In this document: in pieces, positions 55,243 to 63,441 of the stretch | How the letters are laid out: each line of letters opens with the position of its first letter | How positions within the stretch are numbered: the stretch's first letter is position 1 | Program-made: the position numbers and the translations under genes | Assembly: GCA_964612505.1 (NCBI GenBank) | Contig: CAZTEX010000007.1 | Span: 1-64,000 of the forward strand | Direction: 5' to 3' | Origin: JAAZZY01 sp964612505 | GTDB taxonomy: Bacteria > Chlamydiota > Chlamydiia > Chlamydiales > JAAZZY01 | DNA length: 64,000 nucleotides | Notes under the pieces: model-generated | What the model was told of the DNA's origin: nothing | Databases searched by the model: none | The model's input: only the letters and a program-made list of their open reading frames with translations

Positions 55243-57545
55243 AAAATTAAATAAATTAATCTGGTGGTTTTTAGGCTCATCTTCAAAAAGATCATGAAAT
55301 GCACCCCTATACGAATAACATCAAATTCATGGTCTAGCAGCTGCTTGGCTGTAGCATCCTCATATTGTTTGAGATCTTTTGCAAGCTTATGGTACTCTTC
55401 TAGCCGCGCCTCATAGCGAGCTCGATCAAAAACAAAATCCGGTGCTGACATTTTTTGCGCTGCATACTCTTCCCAGACCTTCATAGCCTCTTGACTATCG
55501 TTGACTATCACCGTTTTTTCATCTAATATGGCCATAGCCATATCCAGGTGATACTCGAGGTTTTCTACAAAGTAGATTTTTTCAAAAGGAACACCTAAAT
55601 CCAAACTAAATAACAAACGAAGATCTTTTTCATCAAAATCTGATTCCTTAAAAGAATAAGGCTCTACTTGCTCCCATCGACCACCACCTAGTTTACGAAA
55701 CCCTAAAGCGATAGCCTCCTCTTTTAAATTCCTTAAATTAAAAGCCAGTGCATCCTTTCCTATAATTGCATAACGCTCCCCATTCTCTTCTCCTATTAAA
55801 CAATTTCCCCCTTCGCTATAGGTAAAGCATATGTTATGAGTAGGATCAAAAGGGCACTCGGTATTAAAAAAATAAGAGGCGATTTTTAATTGATTATAAT
55901 CAGAAAAAACCGTTCCCATAGATCCAAAGTTGATATCTGTTGCAATAAAGTCTTCGCCATAACCTTCAGCTAAACGTTTTCTTCTTTCGTTCACTAAAAA
56001 TTCTTCTATCTCTCCAAAATCTAAACGGAGGATATTTGGAATACGCATGCCTAAAGAATGGGCAACACAGCTATCTCGCACCCAGAATCCGACAGCTGTT
56101 TCACCCAATAAAAATCTTATATTGGGTGGCACGTTGGATATATTATTATGCTTTGGAATAAGACTCAGAAGTGGAACTTGCTCAGCCGCTAAAAGCTGAG
56201 CAAGTTCTACTAACCCTGCACTCAGCGGATCACTCTCATCTTTAAAAAAATGCCCTGTCATAATGCTTTTTGCTTTGGGAAAACAATCTGAGGTCGCTCT
56301 AGAGTGATGGTATTGCTCCATCGTAAAATGATTGTTAAAAACATCGATGAGTCGTTGCTCTCTTTTTAAAATCAGCCACAAAATGCTAAGACGAAAAGGG
56401 GTACTTAACTTAGCCCATTTTACAGATTGCGCTTCGGGCTCAAGCAGCAAGGATGGATATTCTTGAATGCGCTCAAAGCAGCCCACGACACCCTGAACGC
56501 TGGGGTAATATCTATTACAGAGCTCTTCCCTACGGATAGCATCTCTTATTTCATCTCGAAATGGATGCTCTTCAGGTAAAAGAGCCCCTAAGGAGAGAAC
56601 TTGCTGCAATAATTGGATATTTCCCCCTGCTTCTCTAAGAAGATCGTTTGCAAATCTTTGAACTACTGCAAAAGGGCTATGCTCAAGCAATTGATAGATA
56701 TAGACATTGGCCCAAAGATGTTGCGCGCGAAAACCTTGTATAAACTCGTTTTCCAGCCATCTTTTTAACGAAGAATCCTCCTCCCATATTTTAACAATCA
56801 ATTTTTCAAGTCCAGCACCTTCCGGTGCTGCCATAATTTCTTTTAAAATTGCTTGCATCCATTCATCAGAAACTCGAGAGCGTAAAACTTCAAGGAGCCA
56901 CGATCCTCTCTCTTGAAATTCGCTCGGTATATCTTTATTTAAGAAGTGAATAATTCCTTCGCGAAAATTAGGTGCATCTTTGCAATCGATGATAAGTTCG
57001 ATGCTTTTTACTTCACTGAGCAAAAGCTGCAAAGCAAAAGAATTGCCTTGAGCCACATACTCAGCCAGCTTTTCTTCTGCCCAGGGATGTTTTAAGTGAA
57101 TAAGAGAAATAAATTCCGTTTGCGCCCATGGTTCATTCTTTGCCAAATAATACTCTAGGGTATGCTGGTCAATTTCCTCTTTATGAATCAGTACTTGCTG
57201 AAAACTCGTTAGGAAATTTTCTAATGCTGCTACCGTTTGAAGTAACGCTGTAGTGGATCGAAAAGGATCATTCTCTTTCCCGATACTTGCTCTAATACTT
57301 TGAGTACACCTAGAAGAAAGATCTGTTAAATCAGTAATTATTTTTTGATCTAAAAGATCAAAGTCTTCTCTCTTTAATTTTTGATGAATACTTTTACATG
57401 CGGCTTGAATCTCTTCGTGAATGACTTTTGTAACAGCATCACTCATATCACTTTTTAGATGCTTTTTAAAATTGGCTCGAATGGCTTTAACCTCTTGGAT
57501 TAAACACTCAGCAAATTCATTCATGCGTGGAGGAGGGACGCTCAC
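55239..57545 (-). CDS. Deiminase-like copy 5, frameshifted before the catalytic Cys
   Basis: The frame of 768 codons with GTG start (MSVPPPRMNEFAECL) has FWVRDSC, SEGGNCLIG and EYHLDMAM like copies 3 and 4. After DVIRIG it leaves the family frame and stops 20 codons later. Copy 4 has five C bases (plus strand, 52604-52608) where this copy has four (55304-55307), so loss of one base explains the shift. As read here, the protein lacks the essential Cys and should be inactive unless the frame is restored by slippage. Confidence 0.78.
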   Translation of the reverse strand: MSVPPPRMNEFAECLIQEVKAIRANFKKHLKSDMSDAVTKVIHEEIQAACKSIHQKLKREDFDLLDQKIITDLTDLSSRCTQSIRASIGKENDPFRSTTALLQTVAALENFLTSFQQVLIHKEEIDQHTLEYYLAKNEPWAQTEFISLIHLKHPWAEEKLAEYVAQGNSFALQLLLSEVKSIELIIDCKDAPNFREGIIHFLNKDIPSEFQERGSWLLEVLRSRVSDEWMQAILKEIMAAPEGAGLEKLIVKIWEEDSSLKRWLENEFIQGFRAQHLWANVYIYQLLEHSPFAVVQRFANDLLREAGGNIQLLQQVLSLGALLPEEHPFRDEIRDAIRREELCNRYYPSVQGVVGCFERIQEYPSLLLEPEAQSVKWAKLSTPFRLSILWLILKREQRLIDVFNNHFTMEQYHHSRATSDCFPKAKSIMTGHFFKDESDPLSAGLVELAQLLAAEQVPLLSLIPKHNNISNVPPNIRFLLGETAVGFWVRDSCVAHSLGMRIPNILRLDFGEIEEFLVNERRKRLAEGYGEDFIATDINFGSMGTVFSDYNQLKIASYFFNTECPFDPTHNICFTYSEGGNCLIGEENGERYAIIGKDALAFNLRNLKEEAIALGFRKLGGGRWEQVEPYSFKESDFDEKDLRLLFSLDLGVPFEKIYFVENLEYHLDMAMAILDEKTVIVNDSQEAMKVWEEYAAQKMSAPDFVFDRARYEARLEEYHKLAKDLKQYEDATAKQLLDHEFDVIRIGVHFMIFLKMSLKTTRLIYLIF

Positions 57546-57581
57546 AAAAGCACTTTTATGTTTTAAATTTATAATTACAAT

Positions 57582-57597
57582 CTAAAACATAGATTTT
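57582..57597 (-). promoter_or_regulatory. Conserved upstream element of deiminase-like genes, copy 5
   Basis: AAAATCTATGTTTTAG on the minus strand, 36 bases before the GTG at 57545, a version of the element in copies 1-4 with two extra bases. The gene on the other strand starts about 100 bases away, so this is a divergent intergenic region. Confidence 0.45.
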
Positions 57598-57694
57598 CTT
57601 TTTGGTAAATATTAAAAAAATCATTTTAGTTGATTTAATTTAAAATCGTATTCTAATTTTTAACATTAATTTATTATTGCTATCTGGAAAAAAT

Positions 57695-59065
57695 ATGCTT
57701 CACACTGTTTTCAAAAGAAACATGGCCCCTTTTCTTATTCTCCTTACTTGCTTTTCTCCTCTTCTTTACACCGATCAGCTTGTTTTAGATAGAAATTTTT
57801 CTCCTCATGCCTCTTCTTACGATATGATTTTTCTAGAAAATAGTGTCATTGATGCCCAAAATAAATATAAAGATGACCACCACAACTTCTTCATTAACCC
57901 TTTAAAACAAAAAGAAGCCTTAGCACAAGATCCTGAGCTCTTAAAAAGACCCTACTATCAATACACAGGAAGAATGAGAAGACTCAAAGCAGGACTAAGA
58001 CTTGCTGAGCTCTTATTTTTTTGGTCGACCTTAAATATGACGGCGGGTGTTACGCAACATGAAGTGTTTGGTCATGGGTATCGCATTCGTGATTTAGGAA
58101 AAAATGTAGCTGTCGTAAAAAGTTATCTTGTAACCCCTTTTTCTGGATCTACCAGCTTTGTCTTTAAGCAGACTCCAACTCTCTCTGAAAAGCTCTTAAT
58201 TAATATTGGGGGTGTTGAGGCTGATGCAATTTTAGGAAATAACATCTGTTTAAGCTGGCTTGAAAATAATCTCATTGATGGACGCCAAGCCTCTTTAACT
58301 TTGCAAGCACTCAACTCTCTGCCAGGCTATATAGCGACCATCAGGGATTTTCATTATTACGGTGGCACTCCCGATGGGCGGCCCAATGATATTCGCTACT
58401 TAGAGGGAATAGCCAACAATGGCCATGATATTGCAAACTATCTCCTAGACTTAAATAAACTTTATCAACCACAAGCAGATCCTTCTCTGATGTCTTTGGA
58501 AGAGCAATTAACAGAATTAAAACTCAAAGGCTGTTTGTCTGTCCTTCTCAACCCTTTCAATTATTTTTCTTACCAAGCAATGTATAGCTATTTTTGGTAT
58601 AACTCAGCGATTGAAGTGCCCACCATTAACTTTGGCAGTTTTAAGTATTTACCAGCTTATAGCCTAGGGCTAACCCCTTTTGGTCCTGAAAACATCTATA
58701 AAAACTATGTGATGATCGAAGGCTTCTCCCCTTTTTATCTCTATTTTAAAGAGGGTCAATTTGCAAATCATAAGTATTTTGGGTGCGGGGTTGAAAACCA
58801 AGCAATTGTCAAATCTGAGTATGGCATTTTTGGTTTTAAATGCGACTTTTGGTCACAGCCACCTCTTGCACTATCTGGTAAACCGGTCTTTTCCTTGTCT
58901 GATAAACTTGGAACAGCGCTCAGTCTCATCTATCGTCATTCTATTTTGAATCAGGAAAATCAAAGTGTTTTTTGTCAGCTAGGCTTTAAAACAAGTGGAT
59001 ATTTGCCAGGAGAAAGTATCTTTGCAGCGCCTATTATTCGAGCAGGTGTTAAATTAAAGTTCTAA
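57695..59065 (+). CDS. Exported protein with HExxxH motif and beta-barrel-like C-terminus
   Basis: The protein has 456 residues from the ATG at 57695, which follows GGAAAA. A TTG at 57677 would add six residues. A signal peptide (NMAPFLILLTCFSPLLYTDQ) is followed by a mature part with VTQHEVFGHGYRIRDLG near residue 125. HExxxH with a following acidic or polar region is a possible zinc site, but it is not the common HExxH spacing. The second half is rich in aromatic residues and strands, and the end is AGVKLKF, a terminal Phe typical of outer-membrane barrels. I recognise no family. Membrane-inserted hydrolase or porin-like protein are both possible. Confidence 0.6.
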   Translation: MLHTVFKRNMAPFLILLTCFSPLLYTDQLVLDRNFSPHASSYDMIFLENSVIDAQNKYKDDHHNFFINPLKQKEALAQDPELLKRPYYQYTGRMRRLKAGLRLAELLFFWSTLNMTAGVTQHEVFGHGYRIRDLGKNVAVVKSYLVTPFSGSTSFVFKQTPTLSEKLLINIGGVEADAILGNNICLSWLENNLIDGRQASLTLQALNSLPGYIATIRDFHYYGGTPDGRPNDIRYLEGIANNGHDIANYLLDLNKLYQPQADPSLMSLEEQLTELKLKGCLSVLLNPFNYFSYQAMYSYFWYNSAIEVPTINFGSFKYLPAYSLGLTPFGPENIYKNYVMIEGFSPFYLYFKEGQFANHKYFGCGVENQAIVKSEYGIFGFKCDFWSQPPLALSGKPVFSLSDKLGTALSLIYRHSILNQENQSVFCQLGFKTSGYLPGESIFAAPIIRAGVKLKF

Positions 59066-59079
59066 AGAGATTCACTCAC

Positions 59080-59101
59080 AAGCCCCTTACATGGGCTTTT
59101 G
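59080..59101 (+). terminator. Rho-independent terminator after the HExxxH gene
   Basis: The stem AAGCCC/GGGCTT with a 7-base loop starts 14 bases after the stop at 59065 and is followed by TTGTT. It lies between two convergent genes and may help both, although the T tract is on the plus side. Confidence 0.6.
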
Positions 59102-59111
59102 TTAAACTCAT

Positions 59112-61007
59112 TTAACATTTATTTTCAGCATACGCTTTTTGAATAACTTCTTTAGCTGCGTTGACTTTCTGAGAGAGAGTAGTTGCATCTTTCAACTCTT
59201 GATTCCGATCAGGGTGTGTACTTTTGCTAAGCGATGTATAAAGTTGCTTATACAATGGGTTACCATTTTCAGTTTTATCACAAAGTTTACTTAATCCAAG
59301 AATATCCAAAGCCATATTAAGACATCCAGAAGTTGCCGGATGAGGAACTGCGCGTATACGGTCTAGCTCCCCCAGTTTTTTAAAATTAGCAGGTCTTGAA
59401 TATAGGTCCTGACAAATCGACGGGTCGGATCTAGGCGAATCGTTAAAATTGTTAAAATCTTCAAATCTATTTTTAAACTTGTGCAACCGTTCAAAATATT
59501 CCGTATCTTCATAAATGAAGGGCTTTATATTTGATAACTTAATATTAAAAATATAAGCTAGCAAATGCGATGCAAGCGCAAAACGAACTTCGTAGCGACT
59601 CTTATCTTGGACTGCAGCTTTGAGGTAAGTGGTCGAATAAGCATGCAGAGTTGGCTTGATTACTTCTTGGAAAACATTTTGAAAATAAGGATTATAATCT
59701 TTTGAGTTCACATCCATTAAGTCTACATAAGTGTCTTCAAATTGGCTTAGTGCGCAATGGACGTCTTTTTCTAGATTATACTTAAGTCTACCATATGAAT
59801 CAGAATCATAAGAAGGATACTTATTGGCAGAGAATTTGTCATAATATAAGTCGTCAGCCAATGTGTAGGGCTCTTCCTGCAGACTATTGAATGCTTCTTC
59901 CCCACATGTATCTTTTACCGATTCAGTAAACTCATCCCATTTTTGATTTATCTTGTATAAAGACTCTGTTGCTTTCATCGTTGAATAGCAATTATTATAC
60001 AATCCTCTTGTAGAGTTGAAAGCATTTACACTTGTCACAATACCCATGAATAAAGCAGTAATGGGTCTACTCTTAAAACTACTGCGGCCTTGCTTTAAAA
60101 CACTCCAAGCCTTTTGAGTCAAACTGTATGCCAAGCAGGCTTGATAGGCTAATTTAAGGTATGGAATTTTGCTCATCGCAAAAAGAGCCAGAGTCATTAA
60201 AGCTTTTTTTGGCCCTTTGCGCAAATCACCCAGCACCCTTTCTATTTGCCCGGCAGCCGCCACGCAGTGAATGGCTCCTAAAATACTGAGAATATACTCC
60301 ATATTTTTTTGATTGAAGTCCACCATCGGTAATAAGTTACTTATAAAAATAAATATATCGATATCGTTGTTCTGCCATCTCAGAGGGTCTCTAGATTGAA
60401 TCTGATAAACAAGCTCACCGAGCGCTGTCACCTTGTCGTTATTGGAGGCAAAAACATCTGCTCCCTTTTTGGCTAGAAGTACAAAGGAATGTTCATCTTT
60501 ATTAAGAGCTGCATATTGAAGGGGTGTATTACCTCTAGTATCTTTTAATTCAAGCCACTCAGGATATTTTGTAATAACGTGTTCTAAAACAGCTGGCTTG
60601 GCAAACAAAGCAAGCAAATGAATCGGAGCGATGCCACTATATTTCAAGGTTCCGTTTGTTTTAAAATCAGAATTTAAAAATTTTTCTAAAAGGATTGAGT
60701 TCTGGGACTGTAGATAATCTAGATCAGCTTCACCAATTTTCCCAATTATCTTCTCAAAATTTTGAATTGCTGATTGATCAACGATCTTTTGTAAGTTTGT
60801 GCTATGTTGAGGGCGAACCTGTGGACTAGCTGTCTTTGTTGATGGAAATAGTTGTGGCAATTTTTGCGTATGACTCTCAAATACAGCATAATCAATCGGA
60901 GAAAAGCCATGCCCATCTTTTTGAGCTGGGTCTACTTCTGGATCTAATAGATTAGGTCTAGTCTCTAATGACGTTGGCCAAAAAGGAATCCCGATATTTA
61001 ATTGCAT
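59112..61007 (-). CDS. Ankyrin and C-terminal J-domain protein, copy A
   Basis: The 631-residue protein has ankyrin-like repeats at about residues 110-200 (GIAPIHLLALFAKP, RGNTPLQYAALNKDEHS). Two or three hydrophobic segments follow near 270-330 (LMTLALFAMSKIPYLKLAY, ITALFMGIVTSV). A long helical region of unknown fold leads to a C-terminal J domain with YKQLYTSLSKSTHPDRN, carrying the HPD needed to stimulate Hsp70. The ATG follows AGAGG. The product could anchor in a membrane and recruit Hsp70, bacterial or host, which is inference. It is highly similar to 61099-62961 in the first 200 residues (near-identical stretches) and more divergent later. Confidence 0.78.
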   Translation of the reverse strand: MQLNIGIPFWPTSLETRPNLLDPEVDPAQKDGHGFSPIDYAVFESHTQKLPQLFPSTKTASPQVRPQHSTNLQKIVDQSAIQNFEKIIGKIGEADLDYLQSQNSILLEKFLNSDFKTNGTLKYSGIAPIHLLALFAKPAVLEHVITKYPEWLELKDTRGNTPLQYAALNKDEHSFVLLAKKGADVFASNNDKVTALGELVYQIQSRDPLRWQNNDIDIFIFISNLLPMVDFNQKNMEYILSILGAIHCVAAAGQIERVLGDLRKGPKKALMTLALFAMSKIPYLKLAYQACLAYSLTQKAWSVLKQGRSSFKSRPITALFMGIVTSVNAFNSTRGLYNNCYSTMKATESLYKINQKWDEFTESVKDTCGEEAFNSLQEEPYTLADDLYYDKFSANKYPSYDSDSYGRLKYNLEKDVHCALSQFEDTYVDLMDVNSKDYNPYFQNVFQEVIKPTLHAYSTTYLKAAVQDKSRYEVRFALASHLLAYIFNIKLSNIKPFIYEDTEYFERLHKFKNRFEDFNNFNDSPRSDPSICQDLYSRPANFKKLGELDRIRAVPHPATSGCLNMALDILGLSKLCDKTENGNPLYKQLYTSLSKSTHPDRNQELKDATTLSQKVNAAKEVIQKAYAENKC

Positions 61008-61064
61008 AAGCGCCTCTTCTAAAACTGTATTGATTTCATATAAAACATGCTACTAACTATCAGC

Positions 61065-61088
61065 AAAAGCCCACGAAAGTGGGCTTTT
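61065..61088 (-). terminator. Rho-independent terminator after J-domain copy B
   Basis: A perfect 10-base stem (AAAAGCCCAC and GTGGGCTTTT) with a GAAA loop (TTTC on the minus strand) lies 10 bases past the stop of 61099-62961 and ends in TTTT on the minus strand. Confidence 0.8.
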
Positions 61089-61098
61089 CTAAATTCAT

Positions 61099-62961
61099 TT
61101 AACATTTTTCTTTAAAGGCGCTTCCAAGTGCCTCGTAAACATCTCTTGCTTTACGAGAAAGCTCTACTGCATCTTCTTCCGAGCTCTTATCGGGATGCGT
61201 AACAAGGGAAATTTGTTGATAGATCTGTTTATATAAAGGTTTACTGCCGTTTTTAGCACAAAGATCGCTCATTCCAAACGCATCTAAAGCAACATTTAAG
61301 CAGGGTGCTTTTTGTCCCGGAATCACCTCTTTTGGATTGGGAACGACGCGTAGACGCTCAAGTAGCTTAAGACCTTCAAAGCCATCTGGTCTTTGATAGT
61401 ATTGCAGGCACTCTGCCTCAGAACCTTGACCACCCGCATCACCCCTAAGATCTGTGATATAATTTTGCAGTAAAGTCTGGAAGACTGTCGTCGCATAAGC
61501 TACGCGCTGCTCAGCTGCCAATCTCGGTCCCCCTCCTTTTTGCTCTTCAAATGTCTTAGCATGCTCAAGGCAATCCCCTGCATAACTTGTCATAAATGGA
61601 TTGATCACTCGGTCATAAAAGTTTTGTAACCGAATGTCACTATTAAGAGTGCTTGCAAAAGTTGTTTCAAACTGATCTAGAGCACATTTCATATCTTTTT
61701 CCATTTCAAATACACGCTTGCCAGTCTCAGGATCTATTACGAAAGGATATTTATCCGCAGGAAAAACAGTTGTGTTCGAAAAAAGGGCAGGCTCTTCACT
61801 AAAACGTTGGAATGCTTTTTCCCCACATGTAGTGTTGACTGATCCTTTAAATTCTTCCCATTTTTGAGCTGTATCCCTGATGTACCCAAAAACATCAAAA
61901 CCAGCTTTTACTTTATAAAAGATAGCTGCACAATTATCAAAAAGGCCTTTTCCATACTCTAGAGCATTTGCCGTCTTCACAAAACCCATGATTGAAGCAG
62001 TGAAAGGCCTGCGATTAAAATGAGTGTAACCCTGTTTTAAAGATTCTAAAGCTCTCTGAGCCAAAGTGTAGGTGACATAAGCTTTGTATGGTAATTGGAT
62101 CACTGGAATCCAGCTTGTTGCTAAGAGGACAATGACAAATAACGCTTGTTCTGATTTAGACTGAATAGAGCTCAGTATTGTACTCAAGTGTACAAAAGAA
62201 GCAATAAGACTGATAGTGGGCAATTGCTCTTTAAGCGTTGTCAACATTTCATCGTTCGAAATATTGTTTTGAACAAAATCTAGCGCAATCGGTAGCCAGC
62301 TGCTTATAAACACAAATAAATCTGCATTATTCCATTGAAGTGGATCTCTAGATTTAATCTGATGAATAAATTCACCAATCGCCCGTACATTCTCACTATT
62401 CGAGACAAAAATATTGCCCCCTGCTTTGGCTAGAAGTACAAAGGAATGTTCATCTTTATTAAGAGCTGCATAGTGAAGCGGCGTATTACCTCTGCTATCT
62501 TTTAATTCAAGCCACTCAGGATGTTTTGCAATGACCTGCTTTAGAACATCAGGCTTAGCAAATAATGCAAGCAAATGAATCGGAGCGATGCCACTATATT
62601 TCAAGGTTCCGTTTGTTTTAAAATCAGAATTTAAAAATTTTTCTAAAAGGATTGAGTTATGGGACTGTGGATAATCTAGATCAGCTTCACCAATTTTCCC
62701 AATTATCTTCTCAAAACTTTGAATTGCTGATTGATCAATGATCTTTTGTAATTTTATGCTATGTTGAGGGCGATTGATCGCTAATTGACTTTTCCCTGGT
62801 TGTGGAAATAGTTGATGTAATTTTTGCGTTTGACTTTCAAATACAGCATAGTCAATTGGAGAAAATCCAAGTTCGTCTTGTTGAGCTGGATCTACTCCTA
62901 GATCTGATACACTTGGTTTAACTTGTACTGGCTGAAAATAAGATCTTATGCTTGATAACAT
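61099..62961 (-). CDS. Ankyrin and C-terminal J-domain protein, copy B
   Basis: The 620-residue protein starts at the ATG at 62961 (MLSSIRSYFQPVQVK), which follows AAAGGATG. An upstream ATG at 63000 is less likely. Ankyrin-like repeats (IAPIHLLALFAKPDVLKQVI, RGNTPLHYAALN) precede hydrophobic segments (IVLLATSWIPVIQLPYKAY) and a helical region. The C-terminal J domain has KPLYKQIYQQISLVTHPDKS. It is a tandem paralogue of copy A. Neither copy has the zinc-finger or Gly/Phe parts of DnaJ, so both are class III J proteins. Confidence 0.78.
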   Translation of the reverse strand: MLSSIRSYFQPVQVKPSVSDLGVDPAQQDELGFSPIDYAVFESQTQKLHQLFPQPGKSQLAINRPQHSIKLQKIIDQSAIQSFEKIIGKIGEADLDYPQSHNSILLEKFLNSDFKTNGTLKYSGIAPIHLLALFAKPDVLKQVIAKHPEWLELKDSRGNTPLHYAALNKDEHSFVLLAKAGGNIFVSNSENVRAIGEFIHQIKSRDPLQWNNADLFVFISSWLPIALDFVQNNISNDEMLTTLKEQLPTISLIASFVHLSTILSSIQSKSEQALFVIVLLATSWIPVIQLPYKAYVTYTLAQRALESLKQGYTHFNRRPFTASIMGFVKTANALEYGKGLFDNCAAIFYKVKAGFDVFGYIRDTAQKWEEFKGSVNTTCGEKAFQRFSEEPALFSNTTVFPADKYPFVIDPETGKRVFEMEKDMKCALDQFETTFASTLNSDIRLQNFYDRVINPFMTSYAGDCLEHAKTFEEQKGGGPRLAAEQRVAYATTVFQTLLQNYITDLRGDAGGQGSEAECLQYYQRPDGFEGLKLLERLRVVPNPKEVIPGQKAPCLNVALDAFGMSDLCAKNGSKPLYKQIYQQISLVTHPDKSSEEDAVELSRKARDVYEALGSAFKEKC

Positions 62962-63167
62962 GGAAACATCCTTTTTTATACAGAGCCCTAGTGTAAACAA
63001 AGAGTGTTAAGAGAAAATTAAGAAACTATAAACTTTTGCTTGCTGCTTGATCAAGATCGCTTATAACAAACTCGTTAAAAGTTAATGACTTAAACCACAA
63101 TTAAACCTAACGACCAACCAAAATGACTCTCTTAAAAACCCTCTGTTAAGGCTTTTTTTGAAATATC

Positions 63168-63394
63168 TTAGCACTTTTGCTGATATTTTTCTTGAAGAAT
63201 CTCATAAGCCACGCTTACTTTTGTAAAGAGCTCTTGCGCATCTGCAAGCTCTGGGTGACGATCTGGATGCGTAGTCATAGATAAATTTTTATAAAGTCCC
63301 AGATATTGGGGTTTCCCGTCGCTGTGGAACCGACATTTAAAAAACTACTTAACAAGATAGAATTATTGGATTCTGGATCGTCTAGATCTGTATC
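63168..63394 (-). pseudogene. Remnant of a third ankyrin/J-domain protein with internal deletion
   Basis: Minus-strand reading gives DTDLDDPESNNSILLSSFLN (63394 downwards), matching the DLDYPQSHNSILLEKFLNSD part of copies A and B. After a frame change there follows DGKPQYLGLYKNLSMTTHPDRHPEL and a final YEILQEKYQQKC, matching the C-terminal J domain including HPD and the terminal KC. About 400 codons between the two parts are missing, and no start codon remains. The gene is dead, though its J-domain end is well kept. Confidence 0.8.
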
Positions 63395-63441
63395 ATTTTA
63401 GATTTAGTAACACTCATTTTTACATGCGAAATGAAACTTTC

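Noticed and set aside
40394..57545. Classification of the array as agmatine deiminase or AstB genes
   Set aside because: Length is more than twice that of agmatine deiminases, the N-terminal 470 residues are extra, and there are no polyamine or arginine pathway genes. Only superfamily membership is supported.
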